Below are positions 37,198 through 45,310 of a stretch of DNA of 64,000 nt, one piece after another. Source of the stretch: an uncultured Azospirillum sp. (lineage in GTDB: Bacteria; Pseudomonadota; Alphaproteobacteria; Azospirillales; Azospirillaceae); the NCBI RefSeq assembly GCF_946480385.1, contig NZ_CAMLJP010000010.1, positions 20,101 to 84,100 of the forward strand, written 5' to 3'. The notes below the pieces were generated by a model. It saw only the letters and a list, made by a program, of their open reading frames with translations, did not search any database and was not told where the DNA came from. The position numbers were made by a program, and so were the translations under genes. Numbering within the stretch: position 1 is the first letter of the stretch; every line of letters begins with the position of its first letter.

Positions 37198-38268
37198 TCA
37201 GTCCTGGCCCGGCAAACCCTGGCATGGGAAGCCCTGGCCCGGCGTCTCTCGATCGGGAGTCCGGCGGGGAAACAGCAGGGTGAAGCTGGTGCCGCGACCC
37301 GGCGCGCTGTCCACGGTGATCGATCCCATCAGCGCACCGACCACCAGATTATGGACGATGTGCAGCCCCAGGCCGCTGCCGCCGCGACCACGCCGGGTGG
37401 TGAAGAAGGGCTCGAACACCTTGGCGCGATGCTCTTCGATCATGCCGCGCCCATTGTCGGTGAAGCAGAGGCGGACGGTGGCGGGATCGGGGCAGTCGAC
37501 CGTGATCGTCATGTCCCCTGCCCGTCCGTCGGCGAACGCATGGGTCAGCGCATTCATCACCAGATTCGACAGAATCTGCGACAGCACGCCGGGATAGGTG
37601 TCCAGCTCCAGATCGGCCGGGCAGCTCACCGCGACCGCATGGCCCGATGGCCGCAGCTTCGGCTGCAAGCTGACCAGCGTGTCTTGGATATAGGCGGCGA
37701 GATTGACGCTGCGCCGCTCTGCGCTGGCACGGTCGACCGCAACCTGCTTGAAGCCGGCGATCAGTTGCGCCGCCCGTTCGCAATTGCCGAGGATCAGGTC
37801 AGTGGTGTCAGTCGCAGTGGCGAGATAGCGGGCGAATTCCGCCTTGCCCAGTTCGCCGTCGGCAGCCCGCCGGCGCATCGCCAGGGTGGCGTCGGCCAGA
37901 TGCGAGGCACAGGAAACCGCTATGCCGACCGGCGTGTTGATCTCGTGGGCGACACCGGCGACAAGCGCACCGAGGGAAGCCAGCTTTTCCGACCGGATCA
38001 TCGCCTCCTGCGCCTCGCGCAGCCTGTCCAGCGCCGCCTCCGCCTCGCTGCGCCGCCGCTCCAGTTCGTGATTGGCGTCGCTCAACTGGGCCTGCAGCCG
38101 GTCGCTGACCCGCACGAGTCGCTGCTGCTCCCGCGTGCTGAGTTCGAAGGCGGCGATCAGGTCACGGAACTCCGGCAGGCATTCGGGCGCCAGCGCCCCC
38201 AGCCTCTTCTCCAGCGTGCGGGCCCTGGCAAGCGCCTCCTCCTCCGCGGCGAAGAGGTTGAAGGTCAC
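37198..38268 (-). CDS. Cytosolic sensor histidine kinase
   Basis: A 356-aa kinase without membrane segments. Residues 1-90 form a long coiled coil (VSDRLQAQLSDANHELERRR), then the HisKA domain with His108 in LVAGVAHEINTPVG, and HATPase motifs NLVMNAL, DNGRGMIEE, FFTTRRGRGGSGLGL. Its GTG start overlaps the stop codon of the SiaC-like gene (GTGA), so both proteins are made together. With no sensor domain of its own, it may take its input from the SiaC-like protein. The C-terminal tail repeats GQGFPCQGLPGQ. Confidence 0.92.
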   Translation of the reverse strand: MTFNLFAAEEEALARARTLEKRLGALAPECLPEFRDLIAAFELSTREQQRLVRVSDRLQAQLSDANHELERRRSEAEAALDRLREAQEAMIRSEKLASLGALVAGVAHEINTPVGIAVSCASHLADATLAMRRRAADGELGKAEFARYLATATDTTDLILGNCERAAQLIAGFKQVAVDRASAERRSVNLAAYIQDTLVSLQPKLRPSGHAVAVSCPADLELDTYPGVLSQILSNLVMNALTHAFADGRAGDMTITVDCPDPATVRLCFTDNGRGMIEEHRAKVFEPFFTTRRGRGGSGLGLHIVHNLVVGALMGSITVDSAPGRGTSFTLLFPRRTPDRETPGQGFPCQGLPGQD

Positions 38269-38663
38269 GGGGCCCCGCCGGCGGGCAGCTCCCGCATCCG
38301 GAAGACGACATGCCGCAAATCCTCGGCGAAGTCCTCGCCCAGTTCGCGCATCGACTCGTCATTCTCCTCGACGCACCAGGTCACCGTCACCGCCCGTCCG
38401 CCGCGGGCCACCGTCTCCAGCATCTGGAAGATGTTCATCAGCGCCTTGGCGCTGGAGCTGTTGAAATAGAGAAGCTCCATGTCGAAGCGGATGGCGGCAC
38501 CGTCCGGCCGGTCGAGGAAGCCGCGCAACGCTTCGAACACCGGACCGAAGAAACCAGCGACGTCGTCGGGATAGGACTCGCCGGTCATGCGTAAATGGCC
38601 GCCGGTGAAATCGAAGAAGACGCCCGGCGTGCGTCCGGTGGCGGGGATGGTCAGGCTGTCCAT
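38265..38663 (-). CDS. SiaC-family regulatory phosphoprotein (DUF1987)
   Basis: A 132-aa protein of the SiaC family, a switch protein controlled by phosphorylation by SiaB and dephosphorylation by SiaA. MDSLTIPATGRTPGVFFDF opens the domain, and ELLYFNSSSAKALMNIF is the conserved strand-helix in which the family's phosphorylated Thr/Ser sits. ATG 38663 fits the family; GTG 38690, which overlaps the SiaB-like stop codon in GTGA and has AAGG upstream, would add nine residues and is a serious alternative. Middle gene of siaB-siaC-kinase. Confidence 0.88.
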   Translation of the reverse strand: MDSLTIPATGRTPGVFFDFTGGHLRMTGESYPDDVAGFFGPVFEALRGFLDRPDGAAIRFDMELLYFNSSSAKALMNIFQMLETVARGGRAVTVTWCVEENDESMRELGEDFAEDLRHVVFRMRELPAGGAP

Positions 38664-38686
38664 GGCGTATCGCTCGGTTCGGCCGC

Positions 38687-39238
38687 TCACACGCGGACCT
38701 TGAGGCAGAAGAAGCTGCGGTCCGCGTCCATCGCATCAAAATCATAGTCGATGGGGTCACTGGCCCGCCGCGCGATCTCGATCAGCCCCAGAGTCGCGCC
38801 GCGGCTGCCGTCATCCGGCTCCTCCCGAAGCTGTTCGCGGTAGTAGGTCTTGATGCCGTCGCGATCCAGGCTCTTCAGATGGTCCAGCCGCTCCTTCAGG
38901 CGGGGAACTTCACTGTTGCGCACGGTGTTGCCGCAGACGATGAAGACCTTGCCGCCTTCCATCCCGATGGTGACCATGCCGGCGCTGAGCTCCACCGCGC
39001 GGCCGGCACTGCCCGGTATCTTTTCCGCGGAATAGCGGATGATGTTCTGCATCTGCTCAACGAAGACCGAGAAGACGCGGCGGATGGTGGGACCGTCGGC
39101 CTCCTCCAGCGCCATTTTCTCGCGCAACGCTTGTCCGAGGGAATAAAGTATCCCTTCCGACAAGTATCCGCTAAAAGAGAACACGATACCTCGCTCATCG
39201 AGGTCGCGTTTAATCGACGCGTACTGTTGGGCAAGCAT
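38687..39238 (-). CDS. SiaB-family protein kinase
   Basis: A 183-aa protein. The first part (DERGIVFSFSGYLSEGILYSLG in part: VFSFSGYLSEGILYSLG) and the FVEQMQNIIRYSAEK helix, with the Glu and Asn of a GHKL-type N box, are the SiaB signature; SiaB phosphorylates SiaC. DDGSRGATLGLIEIARRAS follows as the nucleotide-lid region. ATG 39238 is chosen by family length. The gene follows the hybrid kinase by 102 bp and precedes the SiaC-like gene. Confidence 0.86.
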   Translation of the reverse strand: MLAQQYASIKRDLDERGIVFSFSGYLSEGILYSLGQALREKMALEEADGPTIRRVFSVFVEQMQNIIRYSAEKIPGSAGRAVELSAGMVTIGMEGGKVFIVCGNTVRNSEVPRLKERLDHLKSLDRDGIKTYYREQLREEPDDGSRGATLGLIEIARRASDPIDYDFDAMDADRSFFCLKVRV

Positions 39239-39340
39239 GATTGTGGCCTGAGATTCCACAGGTGCCGGGAGTCGGCCGACTATGTCACCTCCCATGAAAA
39301 AGGGCCATAGTCTTTCAGAAAGGCGCGGCATCAGGCTGCA

Positions 39341-41110
39341 TCACACGGGAAGCACGACCCGGAAGGTCGATCCTTTTCCCAGGGCGCTGTCGACCGCGAC
39401 GGCACCGCCATGCAGATGGACGATCTGCTGCACAGTGTGCAGACCGATGCCGGTGCCCGGCACGCCGGACGCGCCCGATCCGCGGAAGAAGCGGTCAAAC
39501 AGGCGCGGAAGCTCCGGTTCGGGGATGCCGCGGCCGTGGTCGGTCACCTCGATCACCGCCATGGCACCGTCGGTGTCGCCATGAAGATGTATCGCTTCGC
39601 CCAGGCCGGAATATTTGACGGCGTTGTTGACGAGATTGGTCAGGACCAGCGCGATCAGGTTGGCGTCGACCTCCGCCCGCCGCGGCAACCCCGCCAGGGT
39701 CATCCGGAATTCACGGTCGGGATAGGCGACGCGGAAGGGCCGGACGACGTTGGCGATCAGGTCGGGCAGATCGACCTCGGCCCGTTCCAGCACGAGGGCG
39801 TTGCTCTGCAGCCGCTCGTCGGTCAGATGGGCGTCGATCAGGCCGGTCAGACGCTGCACGCTGCCGCGAATCACCGCCAGCCGTTCCAGCATCTCCGGCT
39901 CCACCTGCCCGGCCCGCATCGCCAGCAGCTGCGCCGCGCTGTCGATGATGGCGAGCGGCGTGCGGAATTCGTGGCTGACCATGCCCAGGAACTGGCGCTG
40001 CCGGTCACGGGCGAGCAATTCGCGCTCCAGCGCCCTCTCCACCCGCTCCTTGGCCAGGATCAGCGCCTTCTGGTTGGCGGCCAGTTCGAGCGTGCGCTCC
40101 TCCACCCGCTGCTCCAGCGAGCGATTCAGCGCAACCAGTTCCTCGTACAGACAGACATTGTCGAAGCCGATGGCGACACGGTTGCAGAACAGCTCCAGCA
40201 GGCGGTGCTCGTCCGCGGTGTAGGGCTCCGCCCGTTCAAGCCGGAAGACGGTCACGCCATGCTCGCGCGTGCGGAAGACCAGGACGCAACGGTCGTCGTG
40301 ATAAAGGTTGCGCTGGGTCAGCAGGGCGTCCGCCACTTCCGCAGCCGCACCGGCGGACAGGACATCGGCCGCCGGCAGGCCGATGCAGCCGGAAAAGACA
40401 CCCAGCCCCGCCACCACGGCGACCGTCTGGCTGCCGTCGGCGCGGTCGACCGGACGGCAGGCCAGAACCGCCGGCGCGCTGCCGTGGTCGACGACGCGGG
40501 CAATCTGCTCCACCAGCCGTTCGACGAAAGCGCGCATCGGCCGCATCTCGAACAGCGGGGCGGAGGCGCTGAGAATCCGTTCCAACCCTTGACTGTTGCG
40601 CTCGATCGTCACGATGTCGCGCCAGGCGCGCAGCCCGCTGACCAGCGTGGTGAAAAGACGCTGCGCGGTCAGCTCGCTCTTGGCCTTGTAGTCGTTGATG
40701 TCGTAGCCGACGATGACGTCGCGCTCCGGCGCCTGACCCGGCTGCCCGGTGCGCAGGATGATTCGCATGCGGCGGTTGCCCAACTCCTCCCGGATATGGC
40801 GGACCAGCTTCAGGCCGGCGTCCTCCGTCTCCATCACCACGTCGAGAAGGGCGATGGGCAAGTCAGGCCGCTGGGCGAGGACCGCCTTCGCTTCTTCCGC
40901 CGATAGGGCGCTCACCACCTCGAACGGGCGTCCGTCGAAGTCGAAGTCGCGCAGCAGCACCGCGGTCATGGCATGGACCTGGGGATCGTCGTCCACAACC
41001 AGGACGGGCCAGGGCAGACCGGATGGCCGTTGGGGACCTGCCGCAGTCGCGGCGGCGTCCTCCGGGCCGAACAGCAGTTCGTCGTCCAGCCCCCCGCCCA
41101 TCCCCGCCAT
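39341..41110 (-). CDS. Receiver-DUF3369-GAF-histidine kinase
   Basis: A 589-aa cytosolic signalling protein. An N-terminal receiver domain (VLVVDDDPQVHAM, Asp90 in LLDVVMETEDAG) is followed by a DUF3369-type domain (about 165-335, MRAFVERLVEQIARVV to DNVCLYEELVALN), a coiled coil, HisKA (FLGMVSHEFRTPLAI) and HATPase (NLVNNAVKYSG, DHGRGIPEPELPRLFDRFF, GTGIGLHTV). The receiver at the N-terminus means that another kinase controls this one; candidates are the divergent HisKA_2 kinase or the cytosolic kinase downstream. First gene of the operon with SiaB, SiaC and the second kinase. Confidence 0.88.
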   Translation of the reverse strand: MAGMGGGLDDELLFGPEDAAATAAGPQRPSGLPWPVLVVDDDPQVHAMTAVLLRDFDFDGRPFEVVSALSAEEAKAVLAQRPDLPIALLDVVMETEDAGLKLVRHIREELGNRRMRIILRTGQPGQAPERDVIVGYDINDYKAKSELTAQRLFTTLVSGLRAWRDIVTIERNSQGLERILSASAPLFEMRPMRAFVERLVEQIARVVDHGSAPAVLACRPVDRADGSQTVAVVAGLGVFSGCIGLPAADVLSAGAAAEVADALLTQRNLYHDDRCVLVFRTREHGVTVFRLERAEPYTADEHRLLELFCNRVAIGFDNVCLYEELVALNRSLEQRVEERTLELAANQKALILAKERVERALERELLARDRQRQFLGMVSHEFRTPLAIIDSAAQLLAMRAGQVEPEMLERLAVIRGSVQRLTGLIDAHLTDERLQSNALVLERAEVDLPDLIANVVRPFRVAYPDREFRMTLAGLPRRAEVDANLIALVLTNLVNNAVKYSGLGEAIHLHGDTDGAMAVIEVTDHGRGIPEPELPRLFDRFFRGSGASGVPGTGIGLHTVQQIVHLHGGAVAVDSALGKGSTFRVVLPV

Positions 41111-41580
41111 CCGCCGCCCCCATCACACTATGCGCGATTGCTTATGCCTCACCGCAATGGAACCACCGTACGGTGCCGCTTCCAAGACCGATAAGACGGA
41201 TTGGCAGCATTCGTTGCAATTTGTCGCATATGAAAGAAGAGCCATGTACGGCAAAGTCAATGTTGTGCAAAGCTTCATTACGCCAGTGCATAACGGAATG
41301 TCCGGAAAGTGGGGGTGAGAGGCATCAACGACCAAGGCGTCGCTGCCCAGGCGGTCCCGCCATCGACGCTTCGCCTTGGTGATCCAACGGGATGCTTGAT
41401 TTCATGCGCATCGGCATCAGGCCGTCGATCGATGCCCAGGATCGAAGCGATACGGAAGGCGCCGACTATTCGGAGAATTTGTGATTCGTTTTATCACGAC
41501 ATGGTTGTTGGATGACGAGCGTTGAGCATTGCGCTATTCTTAAGCCTCGCCGCCCTCCATGAACGGACGATCTCTCCCTG
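41111..41580. other. Divergent intergenic region between two kinase genes
   Basis: 470 bases without a convincing gene. It should carry the promoters of the hybrid kinase operon (minus) and the HisKA_2 kinase (plus). A 9-bp inverted repeat ACCAAGGCG (41331-41339) / CGCCTTGGT (41372-41380) is present, and the part near 41470-41520 is AT-richer (GAATTTGTGATTCGTTTTATC). Small open frames here have poor codon use and no homology that I recognise. Confidence 0.5.
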
Positions 41581-43275
41581 ATGACCCCTGCCGGCTTCGA
41601 ACAGGACGCACATGCCGCAGGAAGCCCGGACACCGTCCGTGGGGGACGCAAGGCCGTTTCACCGGCGATTCTGGCGCTCCTGGCAGTCGCCCTCGCTCTT
41701 ACGGCCGCCCTGCTGGTTTTTGCGGCCTACCAATACCGCAGCCAGGTGATCACCGAGGCAGAAGTCCGCAGCACCGCAATCGCACGCGTGCTGGAGGAGC
41801 ATGCAGCCAAGACTCTCGGCATCCATGCCGCCACGCTGTCGCACATGGAGTGGATGGTCGATGACATGGGATGGGACCGGATCGACAGTTCTCCCCTGCT
41901 GCACGAACGTCTGAAAGCCATGGCGGCCCAAGCGCCGGAGGTGCAGTCCTATTGGATCACCGACGAGAGCGGACGCGTCCGGGTGAGCAGCTTCGAATGG
42001 CCGATTCGGCCGCTCAACGCGAGCGACCGCGAATATTTCCGCGCTCTTCTGAGCTCGGACAGTACCATTCACATCGGCCCGAGGTTGACGAGCAAAATCA
42101 ACTCCGAGATTGTCTTCACCCTCAGCCGCCGGATGGAACTGCCGAACCACCAGTTACAGGGGGTGGCGCAGATCTCTCTCCTGCCCAGCTATTTCACCGA
42201 CTTCTACCGTTCGGTCCTGCGAGGATCGAGCGACGTCATCCTGCTGATGCGCGAAGACGGCGAGGTGCTGGTCCGTACCCCGCCGAACGGCTCAGAGAAC
42301 CGCGCCGACATCGGACGTTTGCCGGAACTGATCTCGACCCCCGACAGGAACGGCGTCTTCCACGCGGTGACGCCCTCTGACGGGGTCGAGAGGCTGATGG
42401 CCCGCCGCAAGGTGCCGGACATGCCGATCTATGTGGTCTACGGCACCAACGTCGGCTCCATCGAGAGCGCATGGCGCAACCGGGTGATACCATACGCGCT
42501 GTTCGCGATTCCGGCATTGGGACTGCTTGTCCTGCTGGGAGGCATTGCGTTGCACCGGTCCCGCCAGGTCGCCGAGGCCCAGGAGGCATTGCGCCGATCC
42601 AACGAGGCGCTGGAAGACCGGATCACCGAACGCACCCGGCATCTCGACCACGCTCTGGCCGACAAGGAGATGTTGCTGCGCGACATCCATCACCGGGTAA
42701 AAAACAATCTTCAGGTGATCCTCAGCCTGTTGGAGTTGCAAGCGCAGCGAGCGCCGGAACTGGAGGCTCCCTTCAGCGAGGCGCTGACCCGCATCAACAC
42801 AATGGGACTGATCCACGAGCAGATTTACCGCGCCACCGGCGTATCAGCGGTCGCGCTCGACGGCTTCATCGAAGCACTGGCCGGACATCTGGATAGCTTC
42901 CACAGCCGTCCAGGCAGGACCATCGCCATCAGGCATCAGGTGGAACCGCTCAGTCTCGACCTCAACCGTGTGGTGCCCTTCGCCCTGATCCTGAACGAAG
43001 TGGTGTCGAACGCCTACAAGCACGCCTTCACCGGCCGCTGTACCGGCACCATCGACATCGTGGTGACGGCGGAGAACGGGTCACTGCATTTGACGATCCA
43101 GGACGACGGCACCGGCGCCCCCGAGCCCGAGGAACCCTCCATCCCTGGACGGCGGTCCATGGGCATGGACCTGATCCGGGCCTTCGCCCGACAAATCCGC
43201 GGCGAGTATCACTTCACCAGAGACGTCGGCACACGGTTCGATCTGGTCTTCCCGCAGGAGAGCGACGCCGTTTAG
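41581..43275 (+). CDS. dCache sensor histidine kinase (HisKA_2 type)
   Basis: A 564-aa membrane kinase. TM1 (about 28-50), a periplasmic double-Cache-1 domain (about 55-295; VQSYWITDESGRVRVSS and LNASDREYFRALL are typical), TM2 (about 302-324), a coiled coil, then HisKA_2 with LLRDIHHRVKNNLQVILSLL (His371 the likely phospho-site) and a HATPase with NEVVSNAYKHAF and SMGMDLIRAFARQ. HisKA_2/HWE-like kinases often pair with receivers of the general stress response or unusual regulators. Nearest free receiver is in the divergent hybrid protein. Confidence 0.92.
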   Translation: MTPAGFEQDAHAAGSPDTVRGGRKAVSPAILALLAVALALTAALLVFAAYQYRSQVITEAEVRSTAIARVLEEHAAKTLGIHAATLSHMEWMVDDMGWDRIDSSPLLHERLKAMAAQAPEVQSYWITDESGRVRVSSFEWPIRPLNASDREYFRALLSSDSTIHIGPRLTSKINSEIVFTLSRRMELPNHQLQGVAQISLLPSYFTDFYRSVLRGSSDVILLMREDGEVLVRTPPNGSENRADIGRLPELISTPDRNGVFHAVTPSDGVERLMARRKVPDMPIYVVYGTNVGSIESAWRNRVIPYALFAIPALGLLVLLGGIALHRSRQVAEAQEALRRSNEALEDRITERTRHLDHALADKEMLLRDIHHRVKNNLQVILSLLELQAQRAPELEAPFSEALTRINTMGLIHEQIYRATGVSAVALDGFIEALAGHLDSFHSRPGRTIAIRHQVEPLSLDLNRVVPFALILNEVVSNAYKHAFTGRCTGTIDIVVTAENGSLHLTIQDDGTGAPEPEEPSIPGRRSMGMDLIRAFARQIRGEYHFTRDVGTRFDLVFPQESDAV

Positions 43276-43311
43276 CATCCTTCGGATACTTCAATCAGCG
43301 TCAGACGGACT

Positions 43312-43752
43312 TCAGCGCTTGCAGCGTTTGGCAGAACCGGACTTGGGAGGATTGGCCTCCACACCGTTGGTGGAGCCATTGGTGGAACCGGTGACCGGGC
43401 CATTGATCGGATCTTCCGACTTGGGAAGCTTTTCCGCGATGCCGAAAGCCAGTTCGCGCCGCCGCAACTCGGCCAAAATCTCGTCGGGGGAAATGTCGAA
43501 GTCGGCCAACAGCACGACCAGATTATACAGGAGGTCGGCCGCCTCCATCACAAGCGCACCGCGGTCGCCGCGCATCGCCTCGATCGCCACCTCGATCGCC
43601 TCCTCCCCCACCTTCCGTGCCATGCGGGCTCGGCCCTGCGCCAGCAGCTTTGCCGTGCGCGAGGCTTCGGGGACGGAAGAAGGCTCGCGCCGCAAGGTTT
43701 GCACGGCCTCGTGCAGGCTGCGGAGCGGATCGGGACCGATGTATTGAACCAT
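43312..43752 (-). CDS. hisE: Phosphoribosyl-ATP diphosphatase (HisE) with C-terminal extension
   Basis: Hydrolyses phosphoribosyl-ATP to phosphoribosyl-AMP, step 2 of histidine synthesis. The catalytic helix KVGEEAIEVAIEAMRGD and the EAADLLYNLVVLLADF helix are clear, with the usual DRTAKLL-type lead (SRTAKLLAQG). The normal domain ends near residue 105; a 40-residue Gly/Ser/Thr/Asn-rich and basic tail follows, with a GSTNGSTNG repeat. ATG 43752 is preferred (146 aa); TTG 43773 is weaker. It stands alone, away from other his genes. Confidence 0.85.
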   Translation of the reverse strand: MVQYIGPDPLRSLHEAVQTLRREPSSVPEASRTAKLLAQGRARMARKVGEEAIEVAIEAMRGDRGALVMEAADLLYNLVVLLADFDISPDEILAELRRRELAFGIAEKLPKSEDPINGPVTGSTNGSTNGVEANPPKSGSAKRCKR

Positions 43753-43773
43753 GTACCTGAAATCGTTTTTCAA

Positions 43774-44012
43774 ACCGGCGCTGTCAAGACGTTGGTTGGT
43801 CGACCAAACATTTCACCGGTGTCATGAGCCGATCCTAGCGCCTCGCGCGACCGAAGATAGTCCGCATCACTGATTGATTTGGCGCTCGACCATTGGCTGA
43901 AGGAAATCTCTGTATAGCTGTAATTTTTGCAGCAGCCAGCAATGCAAAGGCAGCGTATTTGGCATTGGGTATACCAGTATATAGTCTCCTCAACAGCCCG
44001 ATGGAGACGACA
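43774..44012 (+). promoter_or_regulatory. Regulatory region of the small paralogue pair
   Basis: It holds a perfect 12-bp palindrome TTGGTCGACCAA (43796-43807), of the kind used by TetR-type repressors, and a promoter-like pair TTGGCA (43959-43964) and TATAGT (43980-43985) with a 15-base spacer that includes the palindrome GGTATACC. The predicted start of transcription would leave a short leader before ATG 44013. No TetR-family gene is near. Confidence 0.45.
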
Positions 44013-44207
44013 ATGACCACCACCACTTTCCAGCCCGGCACCGACAACCACGCTTCGAACGACGCCCTGCACGCGGTCGCCGAATTTCCGGTGGCCTGGT
44101 TCGAAGCCACCCCGGCCTATCTGGTCCTTGGCCCGGTCGGCGCCTTCCTGCGCGAATGGGCCGCCGCCACCCCGGCCGGCTTCGTCCTGAGCCTGCTGAA
44201 GCGCTGA
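44013..44207 (+). CDS. Small protein with internal WxxxTPA repeat, copy 1
   Basis: A 64-aa protein with an excellent ribosome binding site (GGAG 6 bases before ATG 44013). After a Thr/Asn/Asp-rich N-terminus it contains two copies of the motif W-x3-T-P-A-x2-V-L, with Trp29 and Trp49 exactly 20 residues apart, separated by GPVGAFLREW. It aligns without gaps to the next gene with 24 identities in 46 residues. The hydrophobic stretches are too short and interrupted by Pro and charged residues to be clear membrane helices; amphipathic membrane binding is possible. I do not recognise the family and propose no function. Confidence 0.8.
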   Translation: MTTTTFQPGTDNHASNDALHAVAEFPVAWFEATPAYLVLGPVGAFLREWAAATPAGFVLSLLKR

Positions 44208-44251
44208 CGCCAAACCGGCCCCCGCCTTACCCCCGATCAACGGAGTCGATC

Positions 44252-44449
44252 ATGAGCATCCTCAGCCTTCATCACGGCGACCATGGCCTCCATGGCGACA
44301 GCCAGACCCTGCACCCGGTCCGCGATTTCGTCGCCGACTGGCTGGAAGCTACCCCCGCCGCCATCCTGCTGCGTCCGGTCGGTGCGTTCCTGACGGAATG
44401 GGTGAAGTCCACCCCGGCGGTGATCCTGTTCCAGTCCCTGCACCGCTGA
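44252..44449 (+). CDS. Small protein with internal WxxxTPA repeat, copy 2
   Basis: A 65-aa paralogue of the preceding gene, 44 bp downstream, with GGAG 6 bases before ATG 44252. The N-terminus is His-rich (SLHHGDHGLHG), unlike copy 1, while residues 20-65 keep the shared core: Trp30 and Trp50 20 residues apart, WLEATPAAILL and WVKSTPAVILF, joined by RPVGAFLTEW. Conservation of the core and spacing, against free N-termini, shows selection on both copies after a tandem duplication. A terminator follows, so the pair is a separate transcription unit. Confidence 0.8.
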   Translation: MSILSLHHGDHGLHGDSQTLHPVRDFVADWLEATPAAILLRPVGAFLTEWVKSTPAVILFQSLHR

Positions 44450-44484
44450 CCTGGTTCCAAGAACAAGAAAATTCGAGGGTTTGA

Positions 44485-44539
44485 AAGGCGACCGCGGCAC
44501 AGCCCAACCATTCGGGCGGCCGCGGCCTTTTCTTTTTTT
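44485..44539 (+). terminator. Terminator after the small paralogue pair
   Basis: AAAGG and CCGCGGC on the left pair with GCCGCGG and CCTTT on the right (44516-44530) with a 3-base bulge, followed by TTTTCTTTTTTT up to 44539. It is 36 bases downstream of copy 2. Confidence 0.65.
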
Positions 44540-44563
44540 GGAGGTCCGCTTTCGGCCTGCGCC

Positions 44564-45310
44564 TCAGGCGCCGCCGCGGACATCCTCGACCAGCAGTTCC
44601 AGCCGCGGCAGATCGCGCACCACCAGCGCGTTGGAGCGGCGTTCCAGCATCCCGTCGCGGGTCAGGTCGCTCAGCACGCGGGCCACGGTCTCACGGGTGG
44701 TGCTGACACGTGCGGCAATGTCGGAATGGACGGGGATCGGCGTGATAACCGCGGACGCGCCCTGCCGCGACGCGCGCCGGGCAAGCCGCAGCAGTTCCGC
44801 ATGGACCCGGTTGTTGGCGCCGAGGGTCGACAGTTCCATGATGCGGTCGGTGGCGCCGCGCAGCTTGTCGCACAGGCGCAGCATCATCGCCATCGCCAGT
44901 TCCGGATGGGCGGCCACCAGGGTCTGGAAGGGCTTCGCCGGCAGGAAGGCGATCAGCGCCCCCTCCTCCAGCGCCACCACCGACGCGGAGCGCGGCCGGC
45001 CGTCCAGCGCCGACATCTCGCCCACCAGTTCCCCGGCATCGATATCGCTGAAGCTGATCTCGCGCCCACCGGCCGAATGGCTGAGCACCCGCACCCGCCC
45101 CTCCACCACGAAGGCGACGTCACGGGTCTCGGCCCAATGGTCGATCAGCTGCTCGTCCGGAGCGAAGCGGCGCCAGCGGCATTGACGTGCCACCGCAGCA
45201 CGCTGATCGGCAGAAAGTGGGTGCAGCAGCTCGATGCGGTCCAGCCCGGCGGCCGGAGTATCGGCCGGGGTGTCGGGCAGCGCATTGGCCGGACTATCGG
45301 ATTTGCTCAT
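44564..45310 (-). CDS. Crp/Fnr-family transcription regulator
   Basis: A 248-aa regulator. Cyclic-nucleotide-binding-type beta roll (about 35-140; VAFVVEGRVRVLSHSAGGREISF and GELVGEMSALDGRPRSASVVAL in part: GELVGEMSALDGRPRSA), a dimer helix, and a winged helix with DIAARVSTTRETVARVLSDL. The GExS..R..S pocket resembles the cAMP site of CRP, so it may bind a cyclic nucleotide. No N-terminal FNR cysteine cluster is present. ATG 45310 is chosen; the frame upstream is not family-like. It converges on the small paralogue pair. Confidence 0.9.
   Translation of the reverse strand: MSKSDSPANALPDTPADTPAAGLDRIELLHPLSADQRAAVARQCRWRRFAPDEQLIDHWAETRDVAFVVEGRVRVLSHSAGGREISFSDIDAGELVGEMSALDGRPRSASVVALEEGALIAFLPAKPFQTLVAAHPELAMAMMLRLCDKLRGATDRIMELSTLGANNRVHAELLRLARRASRQGASAVITPIPVHSDIAARVSTTRETVARVLSDLTRDGMLERRSNALVVRDLPRLELLVEDVRGGA

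Noticed and set aside
41111..41580. Degenerate transposase between the two kinase genes
   Set aside because: The inverted repeat ACCAAGGCG/CGCCTTGGT and a few readable codons suggested an IS remnant, but no transposase motif could be followed in any frame.
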